Source: Chloroflexota bacterium
GTDB taxonomy: Bacteria > Chloroflexota > Anaerolineae > UBA4142
Assembly (NCBI GenBank): GCA_016215025.1
Contig: JACRMI010000076.1
Coordinates: 62,001 to 126,000 of the forward strand
DNA: 64,000 nt
Direction: 5' to 3'
Shown: positions 52,101 to 61,000 of the stretch, piece after piece
Numbering within the stretch: the first letter of the stretch is position 1
Layout: each line of letters opens with the position of its first letter
Notes under the pieces: generated by a model
Told to the model about the DNA's origin: nothing
Database searches by the model: none
What the model saw: only the letters and a program-made list of their open reading frames with translations
Translations under genes and position numbers: made by a program

Positions 52101-53687
52101 ATGAAGACAGCATATTTAGTTGCGAGTGGCGATCTACGTTTATCAGCAAATCAAAATTGTTGGCCCGCGCAAGCGGCGATGGAAAAGCAAATCGTTGCAG
52201 CCGTCAAGCGCGAAGGATGGAAAGTCAAACGCGCGCATCCGTACGATCCCGTGCCCAAGCATGGCTTTCTCGATTCGCAAAAACACGGCATCGAAACATT
52301 CCGCTCGATTCCGGCGGACGCGCCGCTTATCGTCGCCGAAGCGGTGTGGCAGTACACGCATCACGTCTTGCCAGGCCTGACGACGCATCGCGGTCCGATT
52401 CTCACGGTCGCGAACTGGGATGGCACTTGGCCCGGTCTCGTCGGAATGCTCAACCTTAACGGCTCGCTGACCAAAGCGGGCGTCAAGTATTCGACGCTGT
52501 GGAGCGAAGATTTTACCGATGAGTTTTTCATCAAGGGTTTGCGCAAATGGTTGAAAACCGGCAGCGTCAAGCACGATACGTCGCACGTGCGTGCCTTTGC
52601 CGATGCAAAAATTCCGGCGAGCGTGGCAAAGATCGGGAAAAAATTCGCGCAAGAATTTCGCGCCAACAAATCGATCATGGGCATCTTCGACGAGGGCTGC
52701 ATGGGCATGTACAACGCGATCATTCCCGACGAACTGCTTAGCCCGGTTGGTGTTTTCAAGGAACGCTTGAGCCAGTCTGCGCTGTTCGCCAAAATGCGAA
52801 CGGTGTCCGACGACGAAGCGCGCGCGGTGTACGATTGGCTGCTCAAAAAGGGCATGAAGTTCAATTTGGGCAAGGACGAAAAAACAGAACTCACCGAGGC
52901 GCAGGTCTTGGCCCAATGCAAGATGTACATCGCCGCCGTGCGCATCGCAAATGATTTTGGCTGCGCAACCATCGGCATTCAGTATCAGCAAGGATTAAAA
53001 GGCCTCACGCCCGCGTCCGATTTGGTCGAAGGGTTGCTCAACAACATGGAGCGCCCGCCCGTTTGCGACGAGATCACTGGCAAAGAATTGTACGCAGGAC
53101 AGGCGCTGCCGCATTTCAACGAAGTGGACGAATGCGCCGGACTAGACGCACTGATAACGAATCGCATCTGGAATATCTTGGGATTCGCGCCGGAGACGAC
53201 GCTGCACGATGTGCGCTGGGGACGCAACGTCGGCGATCAATTCGTGTGGGTGCTCGAAATCTCCGGCGCTGTGCCGCCCGCGCATCTGGATGGCGGCTAT
53301 GCCGGCGCAACCGGCGAGCGACAGCCCGCGATGTATTTCCCGCTCGGTGGTAGCACGATCAAGGGTTTGAGCAAACCTGGGTCGGTCGTGTGGAGCCGCG
53401 TGTTCGTCGCGAATAACAAACTCAATTGCGATCTCGGTATCGGCGAAGCAGTGACGGTACCGGACGAAATCGCGCAAGAGAATTGGAAACTCACAACATC
53501 GCAATGGCCCATGATGCATTTAGTGATGCGCGACATTGCGCGCGATCAATTCATGGCACGTCACAAGGCGAATCACATTCAGGTCGCGTACGCACCAAGC
53601 GAAGCCGACGCCAAGCAAGCGTTGTTCGCCAAAGCCGCGGCGATGAACGAACTAGGCATCAACGTTTCGTTCTGCGGAAAGATTTAA
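52101..53687 (+). CDS. L-fucose/L-arabinose isomerase-fold protein
   Basis: The protein has 528 residues from ATG 52101 (GGAGG four bases upstream). It resembles fucose isomerase-like proteins: [37 protein letters not shown] and [20 protein letters not shown]. Whole-length identity to FucI was not tested, and the metal-binding residues cannot be named with certainty. An aldose-ketose isomerisation of the imported sugar is the likely step. Together with RbsD/FucU and PfkB genes this suggests a deoxy- or branched sugar. Confidence 0.65.
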   Translation: MKTAYLVASGDLRLSANQNCWPAQAAMEKQIVAAVKREGWKVKRAHPYDPVPKHGFLDSQKHGIETFRSIPADAPLIVAEAVWQYTHHVLPGLTTHRGPILTVANWDGTWPGLVGMLNLNGSLTKAGVKYSTLWSEDFTDEFFIKGLRKWLKTGSVKHDTSHVRAFADAKIPASVAKIGKKFAQEFRANKSIMGIFDEGCMGMYNAIIPDELLSPVGVFKERLSQSALFAKMRTVSDDEARAVYDWLLKKGMKFNLGKDEKTELTEAQVLAQCKMYIAAVRIANDFGCATIGIQYQQGLKGLTPASDLVEGLLNNMERPPVCDEITGKELYAGQALPHFNEVDECAGLDALITNRIWNILGFAPETTLHDVRWGRNVGDQFVWVLEISGAVPPAHLDGGYAGATGERQPAMYFPLGGSTIKGLSKPGSVVWSRVFVANNKLNCDLGIGEAVTVPDEIAQENWKLTTSQWPMMHLVMRDIARDQFMARHKANHIQVAYAPSEADAKQALFAKAAAMNELGINVSFCGKI

Positions 53688-53693
53688 CTGAAA

Positions 53694-53741
53694 GACGGAA
53701 CACGCAATACGCAATACGTGGTTCGTGTTCCGTGTTCCGTC
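53694..53741. repeat. Heptamer array with hairpin ends
   Basis: Six in-phase units (ACACGCA, ATACGCA, TTCCGTG types) from 53700. GACGGAACACG and CGTGTTCCGTC form hairpin arms. It lies between operon genes. Confidence 0.82.
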
Positions 53742-53776
53742 AAGAGTAATTTGCAGATAAAGTTTAGGAGACAGCA

Positions 53777-54538
53777 ATGCGAAAGAATGTTGTGCGGGCA
53801 AAACTGAAACAGGGCGAACCAGTATTTGGCATGATGATTACCGAGTTCGACAGCCCTGCTCTGCCGGTTATCCTCGCCGATGCCGGACTGGACTTTTTTA
53901 TTCTCGATATGGAACACGGTACGTTCACCTTGCCGAGCGCGCTCGCAATTTTGCAAACAGCGCGCCTCGCGAACATCACGCCGTTGATTCGCGTGCCGGA
54001 TGGAATGTATCACGTCATCGCGCCCGTACTCGACGCCGGCGGCTTGGGCATCGTCGTGCCGCGCGTCGAAACACGCGAGGTCGCGGCGCGTTCGATTGCG
54101 GCGATGCGGTATCCGCCCCTGGGCGTCCGCGGCATTTACGGCGGCAAGGCGAACAACGAATATCGTCCAGTAAAATTGATGGACTATGTGCGCGCCGCCA
54201 ACGAAGAAATTCTATCGATCATTCAGATCGAATCCAAGCGAGCCGTGGAATGCGCCGAAGAATTGCTCTCGACGCCGGGTCTCGACGGTGTGCTGGTCGG
54301 TCCCTGGGACATGGCGTTGTCGATGGGTGTCGATCCGAGCGATGCGATTGTCGGCGAGATGACGCAACATGTTTTGGACATTGCAAAGAAAAATAACGTC
54401 GCGTGCGGCATTCACGTCGGCGATCCCGCCGTCATCAAACACTGGCAAGCGCGGGGGATGACGTTCCTCTCGTGCCTGGGCGATCTCGAAATGCTGCGCA
54501 ACTCGGCGTACGCGCTCAACAAGGCATTGCGCGCATGA
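53777..54538 (+). CDS. HpcH/HpaI-family aldolase
   Basis: The 253-residue protein has PVFGMMITEFDSPALPVIL, DFFILDMEHGTF, GGLGIVVPRVETREVA and DGVLVGPWDMALSMGV, the metal-dependent class II pyruvate aldolase motifs (Glu and Asp metal ligands). Relatives cleave 2-keto-3-deoxy-sugar acids or 2,4-dihydroxyhept-2-ene-1,7-dioate. In this operon it may split a 2-keto-3-deoxy acid derived from the sugar. It overlaps the dehydrogenase gene by 4 bp. Confidence 0.9.
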   Translation: MRKNVVRAKLKQGEPVFGMMITEFDSPALPVILADAGLDFFILDMEHGTFTLPSALAILQTARLANITPLIRVPDGMYHVIAPVLDAGGLGIVVPRVETREVAARSIAAMRYPPLGVRGIYGGKANNEYRPVKLMDYVRAANEEILSIIQIESKRAVECAEELLSTPGLDGVLVGPWDMALSMGVDPSDAIVGEMTQHVLDIAKKNNVACGIHVGDPAVIKHWQARGMTFLSCLGDLEMLRNSAYALNKALRA

Positions 54539-55530
54539 GCACTCAGCACGTAGCTCGATTGTTTGGCATCGGCGATGTGCGCGTGCTCGATGAGCCGCTG
54601 CCCGCGTCGCGTGATGGTGAAGCGTTGATTCGAGTTGGCGCGGTCGGCATCTGCGGTTCCGATTTGCATTGGTTCGCCGAGGCAAGCATTGGCGATGCGA
54701 AATTGGCGTCGCCGCTTGTGCTCGGTCACGAGTTCGCCGGTACCGTCGAAAAAACAGGGGAGCGTGTTGCGGTCGATCCGTTGATCGCGTGCGGCGAATG
54801 CGAGCCGTGCCGCGAAGGAAATCCAAACTTGTGCTTGACGCAACGCTTTGCGGGTCACGGTTCGGAAGATGGCGCATTGCGCGAATACATGAGTTGGTCG
54901 CCGAGCTGTTTCTTTTCGCTGCCCGACCAGTTGACCGACGACGATGGCGTGATGCTCGAGCCGCTTGGCGTGGCGATTCACGCCGTCGATCTTGCCCACT
55001 TGAAACCTGGGATGACGATTGGCGTGTACGGTTGTGGACCGATTGGCTTGCTCATCATCCAAGTTGCCCGTATGAGCGGCGCAACGCGCATCTTTGCGAC
55101 CGACAAATTGTCGCATCGGATGGATGCCGCGCGAAATTTCGGCGCAGATGTTTTCTACGCCGACGATGCGAACGTGATCCTCACGGCGACGAATCGACGA
55201 GGGGTCGATGTGGCATTTGAGGTGGCAGGCGAAGATGCGGCGGTGGATACGGCGCTCGAAACCGTCAAGGCCGGCGGACTCGTCATTTTGGCTGGAATCC
55301 CCGAACACAAGCGCACGTCGTTCTGCGCGTCCACCGCGCGCCGCAAAGGTTTGACGGTCAAGTGGGTGCGCCGCATGAAACACACCTATCCGCGCGCGAT
55401 CGATTTGGTATCGCGTGGGCTGGTCGACGTGCGGTCACTCGTCACGCATCATTTTCCGCTCACGCAGGTTGCCGATGCGTTTGCGGCGGCGGCGCGACGG
55501 GAAGGTATCAAGGTCATCGTCAAATGTTGA
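54535..55530 (+). CDS. Zinc-dependent medium-chain dehydrogenase (threonine/sorbitol dehydrogenase type)
   Basis: The protein has 331 residues from ATG 54535 (ATGA overlap). It has GICGSDLHWFAE (catalytic zinc Cys), GHEFAG, the structural zinc set CGECEPCREGNPNLC and the Rossmann GVYGCGPIGLLIIQ. It should oxidise a sugar alcohol or sugar with NAD(P). The substrate is unknown. It overlaps the mutarotase gene by 7 bp. Confidence 0.9.
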   Translation: MSTQHVARLFGIGDVRVLDEPLPASRDGEALIRVGAVGICGSDLHWFAEASIGDAKLASPLVLGHEFAGTVEKTGERVAVDPLIACGECEPCREGNPNLCLTQRFAGHGSEDGALREYMSWSPSCFFSLPDQLTDDDGVMLEPLGVAIHAVDLAHLKPGMTIGVYGCGPIGLLIIQVARMSGATRIFATDKLSHRMDAARNFGADVFYADDANVILTATNRRGVDVAFEVAGEDAAVDTALETVKAGGLVILAGIPEHKRTSFCASTARRKGLTVKWVRRMKHTYPRAIDLVSRGLVDVRSLVTHHFPLTQVADAFAAAARREGIKVIVKC

Positions 55531-55940
55531 AAACGAAATTGACTCACCCGGAAATAATTGGCGCACTGGGAAAGCTAGGACATGGCTCGCAAGTTTTGAT
55601 TGCGGATGGAAATTATCCTATCGCGACCGGCACGAATCCATCGGCGACACACGTGTTCTTGAATCTCACGCCGGGCATCGTTTCGGCGACGGATGCGTTG
55701 CGTGCCATCGTCGATATGATTGCTATCGAAAGTGCTGCGGTCATGGTACCCGATTCGGGCAAGGAGCCGGACATCTTCGACGAGTTTCGGTATAATCTGC
55801 CGCAAGGTTTAGCTTTGCGACCACTCAACCGCGCGGAATTTTATGCAACAGCACGTGATGCGAACACGGGGTTGGTGATCGCCACCGGTGAACAGCGCAT
55901 CTATGCGAACATCTTGCTGACGATTGGTGTGGTGGGATAA
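55524..55940 (+). CDS. RbsD/FucU-family sugar mutarotase
   Basis: The 138-residue protein starts MLKTKLTHPEIIGALGKLGH and has VLIADGNYPIATGTNPSATH and a C-terminal GEQRIYANILLTIG. These match the RbsD/FucU fold, which interconverts sugar anomers or ring forms (ribopyranose/furanose or fucose). The catalytic His of the opening region (HPEI) and the GHG segment are kept. It sits before a PfkB-family kinase, as in ribose operons, but next to a fucose-isomerase-like gene. Confidence 0.88.
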   Translation: MLKTKLTHPEIIGALGKLGHGSQVLIADGNYPIATGTNPSATHVFLNLTPGIVSATDALRAIVDMIAIESAAVMVPDSGKEPDIFDEFRYNLPQGLALRPLNRAEFYATARDANTGLVIATGEQRIYANILLTIGVVG

Positions 55941-55945
55941 ACGCG

Positions 55946-56857
55946 ATGGGCAAAATTATCGTCGTCGGTAGTTCCAACACAGATATGATTTTGCGTTGTG
56001 CGCATTTGCCCAAGCCGGGCGAGACAATCCTGGGAAGTGATTTCGCCATTGCGGGCGGCGGCAAGGGCGCGAATCAAGCGGTCGCGGCGGCGCGACTTGG
56101 CGCAGACGTAACCTTCGTCGCGCGGATGGGTCGCGATGCGATGGGCGATCAAGCGTTTGCGAATTATCGGGCGGAGGGAATCAATTGTGATTTCATCACG
56201 CGCGATGAACGAGCAGCGTCGGGTGTTGCGCTGATTATGGTCGATGCGGCGGCGGAAAACTTTATCGGCGTTGCGCCGGGCGCGAATGCGACATTGCTGC
56301 CGCAACACATTTTGGAAGCAGAATCTGTTTTTCAGTCCGCGAAGGTTTTGCTCTTGCAGCTCGAAATTCCGTTGCAAGCCATCGAGCAAGCGATCAAGCT
56401 GGCGCAGCGCTGGAATGTACAAGTGATCCTGAATCCTGCACCTGCCCAGAACTTGTCGGATGATTTGATTCGTGATGTGATCCTGACGCCGAACGAAACC
56501 GAGATAGGGCATCTCGTCGGTTTGCCAATCAAAACGATGGACGACGTCGAGCAAGCGGCGGCGCAGTTGTTGAGGCGCGGCGCGCGCGCAGTGATTGTCA
56601 CGCTGGGAGAGCAGGGCGCATTCGTTGCAACGCCATCGTCGAGTTGTACGGTTGCAAGCTACAAGGTCGCTGCGGTCGATACGACGGCGGCGGGCGATGC
56701 GTTTAACGCGGGGCTTGCGGTTGCGCTTGCGCGTGGAGAGGAATTGTCGCCGGCGGTGCGATTCGCGTGTGCGGTTGGCGCGTTATCCGCAACACGATTT
56801 GGCGCGCAGCCCTCGTTGCCGAGGCTAGCAGAGGTCGAACGGTTTTTATCAGCGTAG
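55946..56857 (+). CDS. Ribokinase-like PfkB-family sugar kinase
   Basis: The 303-residue protein has the opening VVGSSNTDMILRC, the GGGKGANQAVAAARLGADV motif and VDTTAAGDAFNAGLAVAL with the catalytic Asp. Sequence features are those of ribokinase, but neighbours allow other pentoses or deoxy sugars. It ends the operon. The TAG stop is part of a small hairpin repeat. Confidence 0.9.
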   Translation: MGKIIVVGSSNTDMILRCAHLPKPGETILGSDFAIAGGGKGANQAVAAARLGADVTFVARMGRDAMGDQAFANYRAEGINCDFITRDERAASGVALIMVDAAAENFIGVAPGANATLLPQHILEAESVFQSAKVLLLQLEIPLQAIEQAIKLAQRWNVQVILNPAPAQNLSDDLIRDVILTPNETEIGHLVGLPIKTMDDVEQAAAQLLRRGARAVIVTLGEQGAFVATPSSSCTVASYKVAAVDTTAAGDAFNAGLAVALARGEELSPAVRFACAVGALSATRFGAQPSLPRLAEVERFLSA

Positions 56858-56880
56858 GGGCAGCATAACGCCGCCCCTAC
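56854..56880 (+). terminator. Hairpin carrying the kinase stop codon
   Basis: GTAGGGGC pairs with GCCCCTAC; TAG 56855-56857 ends the kinase gene. A T-run follows, so it may also end the operon. Confidence 0.75.
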
Positions 56881-56886
56881 AATTTT

Positions 56887-58389
56887 TCAACATCCAAGTT
56901 TGAATCGAATTGTCGTGCCTTTGCCTATTTCGCTTTCGACCGGTTCGATGGTTCCCCCGTGTCCTTCCACGATCGCTTTGACGATGGCAAGTCCTAGTCC
57001 GCTGCCACCACTCACGCGCGTGCGCGCTTTATCGACGCGATAAAAGCGTTCAAAGATGTGTGCTTGCGCTGCCTTCGGAATTCCGCCGCCGTTGTCCGCC
57101 ACCGCGACGCACACACGCGAAGCGTTTTCTTGCCCCTGAATGCGTACTGCTATCGCGCCGGTGTCTGCATCGGTCGATTGAATCGCATTGCCGAGCAAGT
57201 TGTAAAACACTTGCTTGAGTTGGTCGGCATCCCCACGACATTTTGTATTTCCCTCGGTCTCAATCGTTACCACGCGATTCTTCGCCAACGGTCGCAGTGT
57301 TTCCACAACTTCGCGTCCCAGCACTGCCAGATCGACCATTTGCAGATTCGGTTTTCGTTGCGCATCCAAGCGCGTGAGTGTGAGTAAATCAGTTACGAGA
57401 CGTGTGAGGCGTTGGACTTCGCGGCGCATGCCATGCAAAACGCGACGCGTTGTGTCCGGATCGCCTTCGGGCGCGAGCAGCAACACTTCGAGCGAGCCGC
57501 TGATCGCCGTGAGCGGCGTCCGCAATTCGTGGGACGCATCGGCGACAAATTGGCGCTGCGTCGTGAACGAATCGTCCAAGCGCTCCACCATTTCGTCAAA
57601 CGTCGATGCAAGCTGACCGGTTTCATCGCGGCGGTGCGGCAAATTTACGCGCTGACTGAGATCGCCCGCGGCAATGCGCCGACACACATCGACCATCAAT
57701 TGTAGCGGCGCAAGCGAGGTTTGCGTGAGCCACAAGCCACCGAGCGTTGCCAGCGACAAGGCCGCGAGAATGCCGACGATGATGACCAATTGTTGTCGCT
57801 GCAAAACTTGATCGACGACGTCGAGTGGGGTAGCGATTTGGACGACGCCGAGGATAGGTGATTCAGGCCGCGGAAATTGAATCGGCACCAGGACCGACAG
57901 GATGTCCTGTCCTGAAACGGTGGTCAAGAAACTGACTTGCTCGCCATTCAACGCGCGCCTCAGAGTTGACGCATCCGGCGCAGGAACAAGCGATTGAGTG
58001 CTCAGGTCGCCGTCGTTGGCAATCTTTGTGGCGTCCTTATCGAAAACGACGGCCGCGTGATCTTGCCAGGTCAAATCGCGAGCGAGATTTCGCGCTATGA
58101 ATTCAAATTGTGGACCTTCCAAGGTTAAAGTCGCCGTAAGCGGTGGGCGTGGTTCAATGAGCGTTGTCGCTGTGATCGGCTGTGTCGGTTCGAATGGACG
58201 CGGGAGACGGAGGTGACTGATCGAGGCACTTGCCAATGCTTGCAAGCGAGATGCTGTAGACGAAATCATAAACTCGCGCGTATCGAAATAAAGAAACGAA
58301 CCCAGCGCCGTGAGAATCAACGCGAGCAAACCAACATAGAGCATCGTGAGGCGCAGACGGAGCGGCAGATCGTTCCAACGTGAGCGCAT
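56887..58389 (-). CDS. Sensor histidine kinase
   Basis: The 500-residue protein has two membrane segments (about 15-35 and 185-210) around an extracytoplasmic sensor domain. HAMP, the dimerisation helix with phospho-His in VADASHELRTPLTAISG and the ATPase domain (DNGGGIPKAAQAHIFERFYR and GGSGLGLAIVKAI) follow. It phosphorylates the response regulator encoded immediately upstream. GGGAGG in the regulator's 3' end serves as ribosome site, and the signal is unknown. Confidence 0.95.
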   Translation of the reverse strand: MRSRWNDLPLRLRLTMLYVGLLALILTALGSFLYFDTREFMISSTASRLQALASASISHLRLPRPFEPTQPITATTLIEPRPPLTATLTLEGPQFEFIARNLARDLTWQDHAAVVFDKDATKIANDGDLSTQSLVPAPDASTLRRALNGEQVSFLTTVSGQDILSVLVPIQFPRPESPILGVVQIATPLDVVDQVLQRQQLVIIVGILAALSLATLGGLWLTQTSLAPLQLMVDVCRRIAAGDLSQRVNLPHRRDETGQLASTFDEMVERLDDSFTTQRQFVADASHELRTPLTAISGSLEVLLLAPEGDPDTTRRVLHGMRREVQRLTRLVTDLLTLTRLDAQRKPNLQMVDLAVLGREVVETLRPLAKNRVVTIETEGNTKCRGDADQLKQVFYNLLGNAIQSTDADTGAIAVRIQGQENASRVCVAVADNGGGIPKAAQAHIFERFYRVDKARTRVSGGSGLGLAIVKAIVEGHGGTIEPVESEIGKGTTIRFKLGC

Positions 58390-59085
58390 CTAGTCCTCCC
58401 GCCACACATAGCCAACGCCATGCACGGTGCGAAGCAAGCGCGGGGGGCGGTCGCCGAGTTTATCGCGCAAGTGACCGATGTGAACATCCACCAAGCTGGT
58501 ATCGCCTGCGTAATCGTACCCCCACACGCGATCCAAAATGACTTCGCGGCGAAAGACCTGGCGCGGATGCGTCATAAAAAATTCGAGCAGCTCAAATTCT
58601 TTGGCGGTCAATGTGATCGAATTACCAGCGCGTTCGACCGTGTGCGCTTCGCGATCGAGTGCGATGTCTGCGCCGCGCACGAGGGCCTGCGCGACCACGA
58701 CGCCCCGCCGACGCAAAATCGCGCGTACGCGCCCCAACAACTCTGCAAAGCTGAATGGCTTGGTGAGATAATCGTCTGCGCCGAGATCGAGTCCGGTGAC
58801 GCGATCCGGAACTTCATCGCGCGCGGTGAGCATCAGGATTGGCACATTGCTGTTGGCGCGAACGCGTTTGCAGATTTCAAAACCGTCCAGGCCGGGCAAC
58901 ATCACGTCGAGAATCACTAGATCGAAGGTTTCTTGGCGCAGACGATCCAAGGCAACGCGCCCATCCATGGCGGCATCGACTTGATAACCTTCGTAGCCAA
59001 GTCCCACGCGCAGGAATTCGATGATGTTGGGTTCGTCGTCCACGGCGAGAATGCGGACTAGGTTTTCGGTTTGTGATTCAGGCAT
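58390..59085 (-). CDS. OmpR/PhoB-family response regulator
   Basis: The protein has 231 residues from ATG 59085; an earlier GTG at 59127 lies inside a repeat hairpin. The receiver domain has LAVDDEPNIIEF, phospho-acceptor Asp in VILDVMLPGLDG and LTKPFSF. The winged helix ends in VDVHIGHLRDKLG and TVHGVGYVW. It pairs with the adjacent kinase. Its targets could include the two lipoprotein genes upstream, which is inference. Confidence 0.95.
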   Translation of the reverse strand: MPESQTENLVRILAVDDEPNIIEFLRVGLGYEGYQVDAAMDGRVALDRLRQETFDLVILDVMLPGLDGFEICKRVRANSNVPILMLTARDEVPDRVTGLDLGADDYLTKPFSFAELLGRVRAILRRRGVVVAQALVRGADIALDREAHTVERAGNSITLTAKEFELLEFFMTHPRQVFRREVILDRVWGYDYAGDTSLVDVHIGHLRDKLGDRPPRLLRTVHGVGYVWRED

Positions 59086-59102
59086 GATGATATTACTTTT
59101 CC

Positions 59103-59172
59103 GCCACTGAATCACACAGAAATTCACAGAATAAAAATATTGTTTCTGTGTGTTTCCGTGTGATTCAGTGGC
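59103..59172. terminator. Hairpin between the dioxygenase-like gene and the response regulator
   Basis: GCCACTGAATCACAC pairs with GTGTGATTCAGTGGC, with inner CACAGAA/TTCTGTG. It lies directly after the dioxygenase stop and before the regulator start. Confidence 0.75.
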
Positions 59173-59182
59173 AAAGATGTTC

Positions 59183-59881
59183 TTACTGCGGCCTTACGAC
59201 AAAGTTGTACGTTGCATTATATCCATCATCGGCTTTTTGCACATTTACGAGCAACCGCGCATTGTAGATGTTATCCCTTTGATTGCTGGCCACGTCGGGG
59301 AAAAAGAGCTGCGAGGTGAGGACATTTCCGCCAGGCGTTTGCACTTTGACATGAATGTGTTCGGTGCGACCCGGATATAGTCCTGGGACGATGGTCGTCA
59401 CTTGATAACGTCCGGACGCATCGCTGAATACGTGTCCGCGCAGTCGATAACCCTGATTGTCATAGTTGCCTTGCGCATCGGCTTGCCAAAAGTCGATCTT
59501 GGCATTCGCGACGGGCTTGCAGTCAGTTGTAACAACGTAGCCGGTGAGAACAAGTTTCGTCCCCGTAACGGTCGAATCGATCAACGATGCGCGTTCGGGC
59601 GAACCGGCTTTAAAGTAGGGACCTTCGGTCAACGCCGGCGTTAGTTGTGCGGGCGCGGTGCAAGCGAGCGCGGATGCCGTATTCGACGTGGATGCGCTTG
59701 CGGTCGATGTTGGAACAGGTGTTGCGGGTGCTGCGCTGGATTGAACGGGCGTGCTTATTTGAGGCGCAGTGGTTGGCGGCGCGACAACCGTTGGAGTTGG
59801 CGGCGTGCCAGCCGCTGCGCTAGGTCCGCAGGCGGTGATGAGTAGTGTCATCACCGCAGCGAGAAAAATCGAGCGGTACAT
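59183..59881 (-). CDS. Intradiol ring-cleavage dioxygenase-like lipoprotein
   Basis: The 232-residue protein has a signal peptide with lipobox LLITAC, a Pro/Thr/Ser stalk (about 20-75) and a domain with LTEGPYFK, NYDNQGYRLRGHVFSD and PGLYPGRTEHIHVKVQ. The Tyr/Tyr/His/His iron ligand pattern of protocatechuate and catechol dioxygenases is visible. Exported lipoprotein forms of this fold are known but their substrates are not clear. It lies next to a YceI lipoprotein with the same stalk style. Confidence 0.85.
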   Translation of the reverse strand: MYRSIFLAAVMTLLITACGPSAAAGTPPTPTVVAPPTTAPQISTPVQSSAAPATPVPTSTASASTSNTASALACTAPAQLTPALTEGPYFKAGSPERASLIDSTVTGTKLVLTGYVVTTDCKPVANAKIDFWQADAQGNYDNQGYRLRGHVFSDASGRYQVTTIVPGLYPGRTEHIHVKVQTPGGNVLTSQLFFPDVASNQRDNIYNARLLVNVQKADDGYNATYNFVVRPQ

Positions 59882-59894
59882 ATTTATCCTTGAT

Positions 59895-59932
59895 AGAAGC
59901 TAGGTTTCTCGCTTCGCGGAAACCTAGCTTCT
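59895..59932. repeat. Perfect hairpin between two lipoprotein genes
   Basis: AGAAGCTAGGTTTC pairs exactly with GAAACCTAGCTTCT over a 10-base loop. It may stabilise or end the YceI transcript. Confidence 0.82.
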
Positions 59933-59943
59933 GAATTTAGAAA

Positions 59944-60726
59944 TCAACTCCGTTGCAGAGCGACACTGATTTCAAGCTTGATGCTATCGGCGATGCTGAG
60001 CACCGAGAATACCCTGGGAATCGTCAAGCCGAATTCGCCAAACGTAAATGTGGTGGTCGCATTGCAAGTGCCTTCCGTCGTGCTTTGGGGTTGGCACGTG
60101 ACTTCCCAGGTTACTGGCTTGGTGACGTTTCGAATCGTCAGATCGCCGTTCAGCTTGAACGCCACCGGTCCCGATGGGGGCAACGTGGCTGGCAAACCGC
60201 TGGTCGATTTTGGCACAAACGTCGCGGTGGGATATTGATTCGTTTCCAAAGTGCTGCGCCGCAAGTAATTATCGCGCTGACCACTATCGCTCTTGAGCGT
60301 GCTTAGATCGACGACGAATTTGCTTTCCGGTGAAACGATCGTGCCGTCGGCCTTGCCGATGATGGTGCCCGTGATAGCATTCGTCGTGCCGACTGCATCA
60401 CTGGGAAGGTTCATGTTGGCAAGCTGTTCGCGCACGCGGTAACCAGCTTGGCTTTTGCCTGGGACGACGACGAGTCGAACGGTGTTGCCGGATGCTGGCG
60501 GAATCGCGGCGGCGGACGATGACGATGCGCTTGCGGGCGGTGCGCTCGTTGCAGGAACTTGCGTTGCCGTAGGCGCTGCGACCACTGTGGTTGGACTCGC
60601 TGGTACGGAAGTCGGCGCGGCGACGGGTGTTGGGTTGGACGACGCGCCAGCCGATGAACAGGCAGTTGCCAATATGACTATGACCAAAGCAAAAAACACG
60701 TTTACTCGAACTAACGATTGAAACAT
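59944..60726 (-). CDS. YceI-family lipoprotein
   Basis: The 260-residue protein has a signal peptide with lipobox LATAC, a Pro/Ala/Ser stalk and a C-terminal YceI barrel (about 90-260) with SESKFVVDLSTLKSD-like and FKLNGDLTIRNVTKPVTW. YceI proteins bind isoprenoid-type lipids in a beta-barrel. GGAGG lies before the ATG. It is first in a minus-strand run with the dioxygenase-like lipoprotein. Confidence 0.9.
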   Translation of the reverse strand: MFQSLVRVNVFFALVIVILATACSSAGASSNPTPVAAPTSVPASPTTVVAAPTATQVPATSAPPASASSSSAAAIPPASGNTVRLVVVPGKSQAGYRVREQLANMNLPSDAVGTTNAITGTIIGKADGTIVSPESKFVVDLSTLKSDSGQRDNYLRRSTLETNQYPTATFVPKSTSGLPATLPPSGPVAFKLNGDLTIRNVTKPVTWEVTCQPQSTTEGTCNATTTFTFGEFGLTIPRVFSVLSIADSIKLEISVALQRS

Positions 60727-61000
60727 TTATCCTCCAATGCAGCAAGTATCTGAACTTGCAATGTTGAAATATGCGGAACAGCGTCATCATTGCATTGAAA
60801 GATGAAATATCGATTAGAATTTTATAAATCATTTGCAAGTCGATATTTTCACCAGAACACACCGAGAATTCTTTATCTATTCCGATTTACGATCCGGTAC
60901 AATTATACAACGTTACCTACATACCGGGACCGCCTTGTCGATGTGGGCTGTCTGATTTTTTTCAATGAGGGTTTTCAAAATCAGAAATCCCAAACTGAAA
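60727..61000. other. Intergenic region before the YceI gene
   Basis: About 270 AT-rich bases lie between YceI and the TolB-like gene. A TATAAT on the minus strand (complement of 60899-60904) lies in an imperfect palindrome (CCGGTA near 60895, TACCGG near 60925), without a clear -35 box. It probably carries the YceI promoter. Confidence 0.4.

Noticed and set aside
60899..60904. Minus-strand TATAAT as the YceI promoter
   Set aside because: No -35 box at a suitable distance and about 170 bp from the gene; kept only as a remark.
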